From: Solen grandis
Lineage: Eukaryota > Mollusca > Bivalvia > Adapedonta > Solenidae
Assembly (NCBI GenBank): GCA_021229015.1
Contig: CM037788.1
Span: 42,393,774 to 42,457,773 of the forward strand
Reading direction: 5' to 3'
Length of the DNA: 64,000 bases
Made by a program: the position numbers and the translations under genes. Positions within the stretch are counted from its first letter, which is position 1. Each line of letters opens with the position of its first letter. The notes beneath the pieces were generated by a model. The model saw only the letters and a program-made list of their open reading frames with translations, did not search any database and was not told the DNA's origin. Of this stretch, positions 1 to 12,772 are shown one piece after another.

Positions 1-2859
1 TTTTCTGACTTGGATGCTTCCAAAACAGTGATCTTTATTTGTCTTTCTTAGATTATCCAATCATATAAGTTGATAGAATTCATGGGATCAATTTGTGGTC
101 TCCGGCTTGGTAATGGAATTTCTATACAGAAAGCAAGAACCATACCCTTTGTATAGATGCAGTTTCATGCAGTTTCTTACAGAAAAATCCTTCTGTATAT
201 CCAGCCACTCAAGAGTGAGCCGGAATAAAATTACACTATCCACCAGCTAAAATAGTCCAGCATACTGCCATCAAACAACTTGCGTTGAAATATCAAATGA
301 TTTTTTCATGAACATAAATTTATATAGCCCGACAGCAAAAAACTAATAGTTGTCCGGTAAAAAAATCGGTCGTCATGGTTTTATTTTCGGAATAATATTT
401 TCAGTTTCCCAAAAATATAGAATACCAAACAGGGCTATTAATGCCTGACAAACTTTGGATTTATTTGCAAAACTTTTACTAGTGTTATCTGATTCTAACG
501 TCATTTTATATACATGCTGTTGCAATCAGTTATTTTCATTCGAGCGCCGTGAAGTTGCGTAAGATGCAAACAGGTGCTCGTTTCATAAACGGTGCCAATA
601 TTAAAATAAAAGATGTTAAGTTGAGATTTGTCTTTTAAACTGTTACGCAAATTATACGCTGATGGCTGATATTAATTCTTAATGTAAAATAAAGCAGGCG
701 TGTTTGCAAAATCGACTGATTTCTTGTAGTTGTGCTACAGTAGCATTGACAAAATTGAAAAATTATTGTTATTTAAGACACCGGTTTATTTCCCGTGATT
801 TTGTCAGACTGAAATTTTTCTTCGCCATCATTACGAAAACTGCTGGAGAGGAGGAAATATACAATAAAATATTAGGATAAGAGGAGACATCTAACACTGG
901 CAATCTTGCCATTATTACATTATTGATTGCTATTTTTCGTAAAAGATAAACAACATAGTTATAGACATATATAATTTATTTTTTTTTCCTTTGTAAATTT
1001 AAAATTATTATCAAAATACTATTGGTGAGAATAATCATGATATTCTTGAAATGATGCTTTTATTCTTAAAAGTTATCTACTACAATCTTTTAGAAATAAT
1101 GAGAATTTGCATCTGAATATATTATACATATATATTTAAATGAGTCATAATATTTCATAAGATAAAATCAGATATATGGACGAAATGCAGAACTGCTCTC
1201 AGTTTTAATATAATTTTGTATTGAATATCATTTATTGGTCCCAAAAGTTGTCAGATATTTGATAAATGCCTCTGTTTACTCCTGGAATAACATCAGAAGC
1301 TCTATTGTTTTCATAAATTGACTTAAAATGCACCAGAATGCTCTCATAAATCTCATACAAGTTAAATCAGGGAAATATAAGGCAACATTTTGAATACTAT
1401 TGATTTAATCATTTTTATACGCACGTCGAAGACAGGACGTATTATGGATTCACCTGCGGCAGCTGGGCGGGTGGGCAGTGTTCACTGATGTTGTCCGTTC
1501 TCTAACTCACACAAACATGAACTGATCTATACCAAAAATGTTCACAATGTATATGAGAACAATGTCTTGTTTCCTTTCAATAACCAGCCAGATTATCCTA
1601 GACGCTCTTGAGTTATATAATTTGGATTTAATCTGAAGTGTTGATCATAATAACCTATGGAAACAGCATAAAACCAATAGCTTGCATGCAGGTCAGGTGT
1701 TATGTTGATTGCTATTCATTAAAGTGGTATTGAGTGACGTCACCACATCATCAGGACCAAAGAACTGGTACCTGGCCAAAGCAAGAATTCATAAAGTGAG
1801 CAAATTACCAAATTACATGTTTTCAAATGTCTGATTGTCAATTGTTGTTTTGTAAGATGTATGCATGTTGTAAATCACACTGCCGAAATGTAAACTCATG
1901 CACGACTACAGGATTGCAATTGTTAGGAGTTACAATAAATGCATTTGTAAGTTTGCAGACACTGTTCCTAAAACTGAATTTTGTTAATTTTTTCTACATT
2001 TTTAAAGGAAAAATATTGAGTTTTGCAGTAATTAAAATTTAAAATTTACAATTAGAGCAGATTGATGTAGATTATGACATTTAGTATATTCATGTAATTC
2101 TGCCATTCAAATATGCACACACATGCAATCATTATACATAAACCTGTAATATTTGCAATTCTGCGTTTTTAAAGTTGTGTTATTGTATTTTTACAATAAT
2201 TTAAATTAAAATTTTGTGCATTTGAATATGAAGTTTCTACATTTTATTAAAAGCAAATTTAAACTATTCAATTAAATAATCAACAAATGCAACATCTGTG
2301 TTGTATAATAATTTTGTGGCGATTCCCTTCCATAATAGTAAACAACTTAATTGCAATATTGTGCTTCAATAAAGCAAATTGGTTTTGGCTGCCTGGTGGG
2401 ATTGAAGATATGGAGGATCTGGATGATGAGTTTAAGGGAACTAAGGGACATCATTCCTACATAATCAAAATTGTGGGAAAGTGAGCAGGGCATATAGGAA
2501 CTACCATATCAACCTGTTCTACCTTTGTGACTAGGTTTGAACTGAGGCTAGATATAATGACCAGAGAGTTCTTGATTCAAGGTCATTTGTTTAAGGTCAA
2601 AGTCACAAGCATAATTTGTGCTAGATTAATCTCATTAGTCCATATTTATAGCCCCTTGACATATATATCAAAGTGTTGCAGGCATTGCAATAAACACATT
2701 TCTTTTCAAACTACGGCTTAACAGAATGATGGATCCTTTGATAACTCAAAAGGTTTAAGAAATTAAGTATGTGATTAGATGGCAATATGGAGACTATTTC
2801 ACTGTTTTTTTACCTGTATCCAAATTGTGAATGTGATGGTAACTGAACAAAATATGGCT
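1..2859. other. Gene-free AT-rich stretch
   Basis: No convincing coding region is visible; the open frames are short, low-complexity and without recognisable motifs. A frame ending near 2484 holds an acidic GIEDMEDLDDEF string but has no supporting context. A worn repeat copy may start near 1418, where GACAGGACGTATTATGG resembles the start of an interspersed family. Confidence 0.6.
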
Positions 2860-3101
2860 TTAACCCTTTCCCTCATAGAGGAAACCATGAAAAGACCTAT
2901 GCGAACAACATAAAACCAGATCAGCCTGCGAGTAACTCGCAGGCTGATCAGGTTTTATGCTGTTCGCTGCTCCTCAGTGGTCTGGAAATAAGGACTTTAT
3001 AATTAAATTTGGTAAGGTTTAACTGTGGTTTTCTGCAGATCAGGCTTTATGTGGTACCTATTGAGTGCGTCAAAATGAGTCTATATGAGGGAAAGAGTTA
3101 A
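2860..3101. mobile_element. TTAA-flanked MITE (piggyBac-like ends), copy 1
   Basis: The element starts TTAACCCTTTCCCTCATA and ends TATGAGGGAAAGAGTTAA, giving imperfect terminal inverted repeats of about 14 bp bounded by TTAA on both sides. TTAA target duplications are typical of piggyBac-superfamily transposition, so a non-autonomous piggyBac-like MITE is the simplest reading. A strong internal palindrome lies at about 2919-2952 (GATCAGCCTGCGAGT facing its complement). A second copy, in opposite orientation, is at 36587-36822. No transposase is encoded. Confidence 0.75.
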
Positions 3102-5059
3102 CAGATGGATCTTTAGATAACTAAAGTTCACAAACAAGTAAGCATGTTTGAGGGATTTATGTTTGTGAGCAACACCAGTAACTTCTTTTTATCTAAGTGG
3201 CTGCCATCATGATATGCATTTCCTCAAGATAACACAGATTCAGTGATGGTGTGACATATTGGCTCAAGCTTACTTTAAGACTGGACCTTATCGCATCATT
3301 ATAACAGAAAAAAAAGGTAAGAGATGAAATAAGAAATAAAACCTTATATTTGGCCTATTATTAAATTTAAAATAATGGATGATACCTTTTTCTGGAAAAA
3401 TAATCATATATGGTAAAATATGGAGATATATACATGCATGCAAAGAAAACCTAACAATTACAGACATGATAACAAATAATTCATTGATATTGGTTTCCTA
3501 TAACACTGTTATTCCATAGTTGCAGAGTTATAAAACCTATGTCCTTCCCCCATTAGCAATAAACTGTCATTGCTACAGACATCAGCTGTGCCTTCCTGGG
3601 AAAAGTATTGCAGAAATGACCCGGGTGATTTATCTGTCAGGAGGTGCAGTGAATTGCAGCCTACAATAATTGGTATGACTAGACACTGGACAGGGGGTGT
3701 CTGTGTCAATTCTGATCTCCATGGCGATTACCAATCATATGGTCACCGTGGTGATAACTGGCGGCTTTTCTGTCTTAGACCAAGCCCTATAAATATAGAG
3801 TAGACAGATGCAATTTCTTATTTCATATCTGTGCAAGCCATAGATGATAAAATTCGTTTAATTCTCCTTGTAGGAACATCATAGATCAGTAATACTCAGT
3901 TTTATAGATCTGGTTTGAAACTTATCTTTTATATTTCCTCAATGACCTTTATAATGACAGAGTCCATTGATATTTATTTAAGGGAAAACAGAAGACTGAT
4001 TGAGAATCTGTACTGTCCCTTTCTCCATATAATTTTTTTTTTCTGCGCTTGGAATAGTTTTAAATTTGCTGTCAGCTCTCTATGCTGTTTGAACTGTGTT
4101 ACTTCTTGAAAACAATCTGACTCAAGCTTTCTTGTTTCCCTAATAAAAAAAAATCATTTAAAAAACATACCATTCATCTCTTCACTCATATTACATGAAA
4201 TTTGGTAACTGTTGGTGGTAATGTCTTCAAGATTAGAATAAAGATTATCATGATAAGATCAACCAGCAGACAAGTACAGATAACTGTGTCAAGGATTTTG
4301 TAAGAATTAAAGCCCTTTTTCTGTGTCAGAATGGTATGTGAGGGTTTTAATCACCTTCAGTGATGGTTCTAGTTACAACTACTTGATTGCATTTTTTTTC
4401 TTCTCAGAATCTTATTCAAAACAGATTGTCTTTAAGGGGGAGAATCACAACACTTTGTAGATAAAACTTTGATTCAGGTAATTCTTAGTCAGACAGTCCC
4501 TACTTTAAAGTCTAAGTGATTTTTCATTATTGCATGTGAATCTAGTCTATGAAACCCATAAATCTTTATAGAGAAGATGAGATAAATAAAATGAGTTCTT
4601 TTTTGATACTTTTTTGGGGTTAGTATATATTTCTTATTCATTATTCAGGCAATATGCATCATCAATAAGCCATTCAACTATGACTGTTGGGCTTTTATGA
4701 CCATCTACAAATAAATTTCTTTTCTTTATGATACAGTGGTGAATATTTTGCTACAGTGGTGATACTTGACAATGAATTAACCCTCAGCATTATTATCTGA
4801 ACAACTCTGCCTTATTTGCGTATTCTGCCTTTAATGTCTGTAATATTATATGGAATAGCTTTTTTTTGCTGTGTTTATGAAAATATCAGATTGCAGTATG
4901 CTCTTTTACATATATTCACCTTCATTTGTGACCTTCCAGAATGTAGATATTTTGAACTTGAGCTTATACTTAGCTTCATTTCTTTTTAGAATAGTGTATA
5001 GCTTTTAGCAAAGGTATCTGGTACATTTATTTGACCGAAAAAAATGCTGCATAAAAAAA
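3102..5059. other. Gene-free stretch
   Basis: Only short frames are present. The stretch 3540-3790 is less AT-rich than its surroundings and is open on both strands for about 65-77 codons, but I recognise no domain and no splice or start context that would support a gene. Confidence 0.5.
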
Positions 5060-5545
5060 ATTTAAAAAATCATATGTAATAAGAAGGTAGGTAACTTTTT
5101 CCATTGAAATCGTACATTATGTTGTTTCAGTTGCCGTAACTCCTTTGATTATTGATTGATTTTCATAAATTGGTCTTGTTTTGTGTGGAAGGGATGAATA
5201 AAGACATACAGGGACAAAAAAATCCCCTTATCTGAGGAATCGCCCTAAAAATGTTCGTAAATTCAACAATTCAATGCTAATATTGTAGCTTTAGTTTTTC
5301 TTTAGTTTTACACAGGAGATATTGGTGAGATTTCTTCGGTCAGATCTTTTCGTCTTCGCAAACTGTTGTAGTGTGATTCCTTTGGCAAGGGGGTGTTTTT
5401 TCATACCTGATTGTCTTTATTCATCACTTCCATGCAAAATAAGATCAATGTTATGAAAATCCACCAAATTTCAAAGGAGTTACGGCTTTTGAAACGACAC
5501 GTTTTCAGTGGACAAAGTTACCTATCTTCTTACTGATTTTTGTTT
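5060..5545. mobile_element. Fold-back (long inverted repeat) element
   Basis: About 5075-5240 is repeated in inverted orientation at about 5370-5545. Matching blocks include AAGAAGGTAGGTAACTTT with its complement AAAGTTACCTATCTTCTT, the complement of GCCGTAACTCCTTTGA, and the complement of GATGAATAAAGACA. Arms are about 170-190 bp and imperfect, around a loop of about 130 bp. A non-autonomous fold-back transposon or MITE is likely; the exact ends and any target duplication are unclear. Confidence 0.65.
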
Positions 5546-6075
5546 TTTTAATGGGCAGCAACATACTGGGTACCTTTGCTTTTTAGTACCTCTTACTTGA
5601 AAAATAAAACATATGCACTTAAGTCTTAGAACAATTGTCAAATTTATATTTCATTTCCCATAACAACAACAACAGCATCAAGAGACCATGTCTGTCTGTC
5701 TTCACCTATCCACTATATACACCCACATATGAAGTAAATGGTTGCTTTACTGCAGTCACGTCTTCCAGTCGGTCCATCCGTCCGTCTAAAGACGAGATTT
5801 GTCTGCCCTATTTTTCGGCTACCTTTGGTCACCAGGAAAGGTCACTGTAATAACAAAAGTTAACATTGGTCTAAAATCCCTTTTAATGATTAAATAAAGA
5901 CGGTTTTTAAATTGATCGATAATGAAAAAAAAGTAAACTAATGGACAATACATAGAGAGTATTTGAGGTGCTTGCGGGTTTCTGACAATGCACTTGGTTA
6001 ACTACATAGGTATCATTTGTTAGGATATCTTTCCATTTGGCCATCTATAATTGGCCTGCTTGTCCATCTCATATT

Positions 6076-6281
6076 TAGACTGGTAGTAACCAGTCTTACA
6101 TATAGGTAAACCAAAAGCAGGCATTGTTGATTTGCATAATTACTGCAGCTGTTTTCACCATACTGTATCACTCTGTGCTAGACTGGTAGTAACCAGTCTT
6201 ACATATAGGTAAACCAAAAGCAGGCATTGTTGATTTGCATAATTACTGCAGCTGTTTTCACCATACTGTATCACTCTGTGC
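6076..6281. repeat. 103-bp perfect tandem duplication
   Basis: A 103-bp unit starting TAGACTGGTAGTAACCAGTC occurs twice head to tail (6076-6178 and 6179-6281) with no difference that I can see. Each unit begins with a short palindrome (ACTGGTAGTAACCAGT). It is a recent duplication or an assembly echo. Confidence 0.9.
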
Positions 6282-7720
6282 TAAGTAGTGGTATCAATTC
6301 AATGTGATTGTGTACATCAGATTCACCCATACTGTTCAATATGAAAAAATCAAAGTGCTGAAGGTACTGAGAGACTGCCTGAAACAAAGAGCAAGTTCAG
6401 CTGACTTACTAACTAGAGTTGCCGGAAATTCTGTGGGGTTTTTGGTGTCATATGACCTTTGCCACTATTGAGTTGGAATAAGCTATTTCATCATGTAAAT
6501 CCTGCTAACAGCCTCTCAATGCATTGTGTACTTTGATTGTGTCTGGACTGTGTCCCTTAAGAAGCTCCATCTTGGCAAAAAGATTGCTTAAAAATTTAGT
6601 GTGTTATGATCTTGATCCACTATTTAAGGTGAAGGCCACACTCTCTTTTAAAATTATTTTTCATGGACATTACTTAACCCTTTATTTATTTTATCCATAT
6701 AATTTATGCCTATTTTGAGATGATTTCAATCAGGTTAAACATCAAACTTAATTTCTTGTTTTGTCACAAACCATGAAAATGCCAAGGTTATATGTGTATT
6801 TGGTTGCTACTGTTCTCTGATCTGCAGTGCCTGTTGCCATTTCACAAAATCAATATGTTGGTAATTAGTTAACAGCAGTTAATTGATACATCTGACCTTA
6901 GCTCATTTTATTCAATTGAAAGTTGTTTTTGCACAAGTTTTTTTTTCTTTTTCTTCTTGCTTTCTGGAAATCAGATTGGTTTTTTGTGTGTGTGTTTTGT
7001 TATGTAAAATGGTTTTTTGTGTGTGTGTTTTGTAAAATCTATTCCAGTTACCCGAGATAAATCTTTAGTTCATAATCAATTTAAAAAATAGTGTTTCAGT
7101 TAACTTATCATTGTCAGTATTTTTTTAATTTGGAGGCTTTTTCTTCAAATGAAAGATAAATTGCTGCTTCTGTCCAATATCAAGTACCCAGTTACACCAT
7201 TTTGATGCCAACCAAGACTGCCAAAAGTAAATTTAAGATGAATAGAGATAGTCACTAAGCATCCTTCATTGGTATGAATCAGGATTTATCATCAGAACAT
7301 TAAACAATAGCAAAATAAAACACTAAAAGAACTATTTCAGATTTAGCTCTTCTAATGTCTAACAGTGTGAAAGAACATTTCACTCTTCTGCCTCATATAT
7401 ATTCATTTTAAAAGATACAACTCAATGAATATCAACTCAATGAATTTGAAACAAATTTATTTTCTTTGCCATGCATACCGTAGAACATGACAAGCACCTC
7501 CTGGGAGGTGCTGTCTAGATCAGGTCTGCTCTGTTTGCCAATGCCACAATACATTTCTATGATGAGATAAAGTGTAAAAGGCATATCAAAATGGTTTACG
7601 GACAAATGAAAGGTTGATCCATGGATAGCCAGTTAGTGGTCATGAAAAAATATTTCATCGAGCCTCAGAACATTTCTGAAGATTTTTTCTCTCTCTCTCT
7701 TTTTTTTTTCTTATAAGACC
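6282..7720. other. Gene-free stretch
   Basis: No gene is seen. A small imperfect tandem duplication of a TGGTTTTTTGTGTGTGTG motif lies at about 6977-7040, and a CT/T-rich tract at about 7686-7710. Confidence 0.5.
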
Positions 7721-8060
7721 CTCAGTCGTCCATTCGTCTGTCTGTTAGCAGAACCTCATGAACGCAACTCCTCCTACACTACTGGAGGGATTTGGTTCAA
7801 ACTTACCAACAATACTTGCCTTTATATGTAGATGTGCATGAAGGCTGGATTTCACTCTCGCATGCAACTTTCAAGAGTTATGGCCCCTTTTCAATTTTTC
7901 CTATACACAGTTTTATAAGCAGAATCTCTTGGACCCAACTCCTCCTACACCACTGGAGGGATTTGGTTCAAACTTACCAACAATATTACTTGCCTTTATA
8001 TGTAGATGTGCATGAAGACTGGATTTTGCACTCTATGATCTGAAACTTTCAAAAGTAAAT
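7721..8060 (+). repeat. Interspersed repeat with two internal tandem units
   Basis: After a GTCCATTCGTCTGTCTGT lead, two units of roughly 145 bp share ACTCCTCCTACAC and GGAGGGATTTGGTTCAAAC, then a common CTTGCCTTTATATGTAGATG block. The layout (microsatellite-like leader, then tandem cores) resembles the other element families in this window. The open frame across it is a by-product of the repeat. Confidence 0.6.
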
Positions 8061-10757
8061 GTAGATATATCAGCAAACAACGTCGGAGTCAAACAAAAGT
8101 GTTTTTCTCATGTCAGCATTTTGTGAATATGATAAAAAAATAATTCGTCCCTTGATAGACATCAGTATTGTACCATATAACATACAAGGCTTCTTCACAT
8201 TACAATACCTTCGGGCGTATATTGCCACGCTTTGCGGTGCTCTTGTTTGTTTTGTTTTTTTCCTTAATCTAAGAGCAAATTTATACTGATCCACATTAGC
8301 AAAAGTCACTGAAAGAGATAAGAAAATGTTGAATAAACTCATTATCAAAGTACATGAAGCAAGTACAAAAAGCTGTTAAATTCATAGTACAAAAAAAAGA
8401 AAAAGATATTTGATGTAAAGTGAAATCTACATTTAATGACTTTACCATGACTGTACAATGGTGCCAATTTTATCATAATCTGCATTGCCACTCTAATCAT
8501 ATATATATAATGTATTTACCTGTGCTTCATTATCAGATGAGAAAATCTATTGCATGCCAATCATCATGATTTACTGTTAACATGCTTGTGTTAGAAGATT
8601 TTTTTTACATTGACTTCTACATTCTAAGCAACAGGAAGTGGATTGAATTAATTGTGATGCTATCCTGGGACCATGCCTGTCATGCCCAGTTTAATTTCAT
8701 ATGTCTTTTGTCCCCTTACAGTACTTATCGCAAAATGAACCTAAAAGTCTAGTATCTTAGATGGGAAAGGGTCAAGCTCACTCTCAATAATTGAAAGGAG
8801 TGATGTGATGTTCATCTCTAGTTTTTGAACCAATAACTAATATAATTATTATTATGCAAGATATGTTGGCAGAATGATGTGTGATTGAATGGATCATGAG
8901 AGCTAGAAACAGAAAAAGCAACAGATTTGTATGAAAAAATTATCACCTAAACATAGGTTCAAACTAGGAAGAGATGATCTCTCTTGAATGAAAACGAAGG
9001 AAATTTATAAAATAAAAGGAAATGGAAGTTTGTATTAACAAAAGATATATAATTGAATTGTGTAATAAATCTCATGCATACAGAAGTAAATGAGGTAAAA
9101 AATTGACTTGAATGGCAAAAAGACAACATTAATTTTTTAGGCATTCATTTGTGAACAAGTACATCAAGATGTTTGTATACAAAATGTAAAGATAACATTA
9201 ATATTTTCTCTATAGTTTAATAGATAAAGTTGCGACTTTAAAAATATGTTGAGATATTTCAAATGTCAAGGCTGATGATGTCGACACAAGTCTCACCTTT
9301 GTCTTCTGTTTAGGAGAGTTAATATAATATGTATGATTATGTACCATTCTAATTATTAGTTTTCTACAAGAAACTAGATTACTGCCCTGGGTATGTGATT
9401 TTTTTCTCCTTTTTATAATGCTACCTCTGACTGCTGTCGTGGTTTCAGGTTATTGTTGAGCAACATTAATATAATTGTGGTTTCAACCTTACAGAATGGA
9501 TCTCATTCCAGACTGTCTCAATATAGGCACTCACCATCAAAATTAAGGTAGACAAGAGTTATACTCCTTTAATTTAATTGTGATCTTCAGTGAATACATT
9601 TACCCCAGGAATAGACTTTAATTATATATATAAATCCCAAATATTGTAAATGTAAACAAGTGCATGGACTTACTGTGGATGAAAAAATAGAAACCTGGAC
9701 AGTTGAATATTTTATATTCAAGATTGAGATAATGAAATTTTAAGTTGTTATTGTATTTTATGGTTAGTAGATAATGTTATTTATTTTTTACATTTCACTT
9801 TATTCAGTATTGGTTTATTGTCATTAAAATGAAACGGGAAATAGTTTAGAAAATCAGTTTTTCTTGGGGTGAATTCATTTAACACTTTTCTGTAGAAAGT
9901 GTGGTCACTATGATGTAAAGGAAACACTTTATCTGAAAATAAAATTCCAAAGATAAGTCATGTTATTATATTTATACCAGTTAAAATTTTGATAATAATA
10001 AGGTATGTGTGATATAAAAAAATATCTGCTGTGTGTTATTCATTGTTTACTCTATAGATAAAAAAGATGACTTTGGGTTCAATATTTTTCTTCTGTCTTA
10101 AATTTTTAAATAGGTAAGAGAGATTAGATATAGTGAGTGATGATAAGTCAAGAGATTTTTATTGTAAAGCCTAGTGATGTTGTAAGCAATGCATTTTGTT
10201 GATACATACACAGATTTTGATCATGCCTTGCAGAATGGAGGGAAAGGATGTTATTGTTGTTTGAAGAACGGCAATCAGGAAATGTCTCCTTCTTTATAAC
10301 TGTGTTAAAAAACAAGATATGATGGGAAAACCAGGTGGAGAACACTCTTGGTATTCCATGCACATATGTTTGCACATAAAACTGTCTTTTACTCGTGATT
10401 CTAATGCATGCATCATTGACATTTGGGTATCTCTCTGGTACAGTTTACACGGTATGATGACAGAAAAGTAGTACTTTTTGGTCCTGAGTGAATTCACAAA
10501 TAGTGGAGTAACCGAAATGTTGGAGAGGTATACAAACTAGGAGAAGTTAATTTTGTTTTCCTGGTTTCCAACATAGATAAGGTAATCAACAAATAGCTCA
10601 CATAATTTTGTTTGGGTTATGGTACATTTGTAGTGTAGATCAAACAATATCTGGGTGGTCACATCTTTGACTTGTTGTTATTTGTCTCCTTTTACTTAGT
10701 ACTTTGAATTAAATAAAGCATCTTTCATTTTTGAATGACATTTTGATTAAAATTTTG
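8061..10757. other. Gene-free stretch
   Basis: AT-rich sequence with only short frames lacking recognisable domains (for example 8070-8348 and 10148-10497 on the minus strand). I see no RNA gene or clear mobile element. Confidence 0.5.
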
Positions 10758-11036
10758 GCTCTCAGGTGCTGGAGGTCATGGTTCATTCCCTGGCCATTGC
10801 ATACCAGTTATAAAAAATGGTACTGTTACAGCTCCATTGCTTGGCGCTCAGCATATAAGGGTAGTTTCAGGACAGGTTGGCCCGGTATCAGGATAATGTG
10901 ACTGGGTGTGGTATCATGCCACATGTCTAAGGCATGATACTGCATTGTGGCAGCACTATATCTGTCTCAAGTACACAGCATCTCCAAATGACTGAAATAC
11001 TGTCGTTGGGACGTTAAACCCAACAAACAAACAAAT
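10758..11036 (+). mobile_element. tRNA-derived SINE, type 1 (plus)
   Basis: It shares the body of the better preserved copy at 19750-20035: a worn tRNA-like head, then GGATAATGTGACTGGGTGTGG, GGCATGATACTGCA and a tail ACTGAAATACTGTCGTTGGGACGTTAAAC followed by AACAAACAAACA. Such a conserved 3' block ending in GTTAAAC plus a simple repeat is common in molluscan SINEs (family knowledge). The polymerase III boxes are degraded here. Confidence 0.7.
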
Positions 11037-11340
11037 AAGTTTTTGGCATTATCACTGACAGGCCTTTTTCATTAGTAAATGACTGATGAATGTTTGATTC
11101 ACCGATGTTTGATTCTCACCCTAGGATGTTACATGTGGAAGTGTCTATGTAATGGGCATTTCCAGTGTTTACCAAGGTCATAAAACTCCTCATTGGCTTA
11201 TTCCGTTTCATTGCATGACCTCATGCCGTTGGGAAAAATGTTTTACTGCAGTCATGAACTAAAATATCAACCAATTCAATAGTGCCTTATGAATGAAATG
11301 CTCTTCCTTGTAGAGGCTTGAAAGTCATGTAAACTAATGT

Positions 11341-11570
11341 TTGTTTTGAGACTATGTCTACTTGAGACATATATAGTGCTGCCACACTGCAATATCACGC
11401 TGAAAACTTGTGGCATGATACCACACCAGTCACATTATCCTGACACCAGGCCAACCAGTCCTTGAACTACCCTTTTATGCTGAGTGCCAAGCAAGGTAGC
11501 TTTACCAGTACCATTTTTTATGACTTTGGTATGTCTCAGCCAGGGATCTAACTTACATCAGTTCAAGCTG
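11341..11570 (-). mobile_element. tRNA-derived SINE, type 1 (minus)
   Basis: Reverse-complement copy of the SINE at 19750-20035. It shows the complements of the CTCAAGTAGACATAG, GGTATCATGCCACA and GGATAATGTGA blocks and a worn tRNA-like head near 11545. The 3' tail end is missing or diverged. It faces the copy at 10758-11036, making an inverted SINE pair about 300 bp apart. Confidence 0.65.
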
Positions 11571-11636
11571 TAAAGATGCTTGCCAGTGAAAAAGAAGAAA
11601 CAAGACGAAATTGTAATTGAGACTGGAAAAAAAATA

Positions 11637-11711
11637 TTGGTTTCAAACTTAGGCCCTCATGCATAGCAGTCCTGGTGAATGCTAAAGCCACTGCGCCACA
11701 GGCCAATTGGA
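11637..11711 (-). mobile_element. tRNA-like SINE head, other type (minus)
   Basis: On the minus strand CCTGTGGCGCAGTGGCTTTAGC resembles a polymerase III A box, and about 40 bp further AAGTTTGAAACC resembles a weak B box. The body cannot be assigned. It is more likely a SINE fragment than a functional tRNA gene, since the anticodon stem does not form clearly. Confidence 0.4.
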
Positions 11712-12056
11712 AAGTAGCTTATACATTGCAACTATGGGCTGAGTCTACTAAAGTTATAAAAAATCATATACGCCTGCTTCCTGTTTGAACTATGTTAATG
11801 AAACAACATTCCTTGGCCCAGTATCAAATGATAACTTGTTTAACTGGATAGTTTTTAAGTAATGAATTGTTAACTTCCAATTGACAATCTTGTAGAAGGA
11901 AATGCACCCTAAAACTTCCATTTTAAGATGGAATATCTTAAAATGATTTTGCCAACTGATGAAATAAATTACTTTTCCACTGTATTTGGTTTTTAACCAA
12001 GATTTAATTGGTTCAAGAATTAGGCAAAACCCCATATCATACAGCTAAGGCCAGAG

Positions 12057-12751
12057 TTTTTTAGCTCACCTGAGCACTTTGTGCTCAAGTGAGCTTTTAG
12101 GATCGCCCGTCGTCCGTTGTCGTCCGTCGTCCGTCGTGCTTTGTCAACAATTTTCTTTAAACGACATCTCCTCTGAAACCGCTGGACAGAATTTAATGAA
12201 ACTTGGCGGGATGATCCTTGGGTGAGGCTCTACAAAAGTTGCTAAAATAAAGTTGATCCATGAAGAACTCTGGTTGCCATGGCTACAAAAAGAAAAATAA
12301 TTTGAAAACTTTAAAAATCATCTCCTTCAAAACTACTGGCCAGATTTCAAAATATTTTGGTACAGATGTTCCTTGGGTCAACCTCTACCAAAGTTGCTAA
12401 AATTATTCCGATCCGTAAAAAAACATGGCCGCCAGTGGCAGGGCTTATTTGCCTTATATGTATATTGAGAAACCTTTAAACAACATCTCCTCTGAAACCA
12501 CTGGACAGAATTTGATTAAACTTGGCAGGGATGATCCTTGGGTCAACCTACACAAAAGTTGCTAAAATTAACTTGATCCATATAGAACTCTGGTTGCCAT
12601 GGCAACAAAAAGAAAAAAAATATGAAAACTTTAAAAATCATCTTCTTCAAAACTACTGGCCAGATTTTAAAATAAATTGGTACAGATGTTCCTTGGGTCA
12701 ACCTGTTTATCTCAGATGAGCGATTTAGGGCCATCATGGGCCTCTTGTTAA
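12057..12751 (+). mobile_element. Hairpin-ended element, subtype A (plus)
   Basis: The left end is TTTTAGCTCACCTGAGCAC facing GTGCTCAAGTGAGC (hairpin), followed by a CGTCCGTCGTC microsatellite. The interior has two diverged units of about 320 bp (CTGGACAGAATTT, TTGCCATGGC, CTACTGGCCAGATTT). The right end is CAGATGAGCGATTTAGGGCC then ATCATGGGCCTCTTGTTA, a second small hairpin. Flanks are T-rich. Non-autonomous; other subtype A copies are at 37535-38880, 41880-42225 and 45216-45560. Confidence 0.7.
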
Positions 12752-12772
12752 TTACTTGTTTACGGGATTTTT

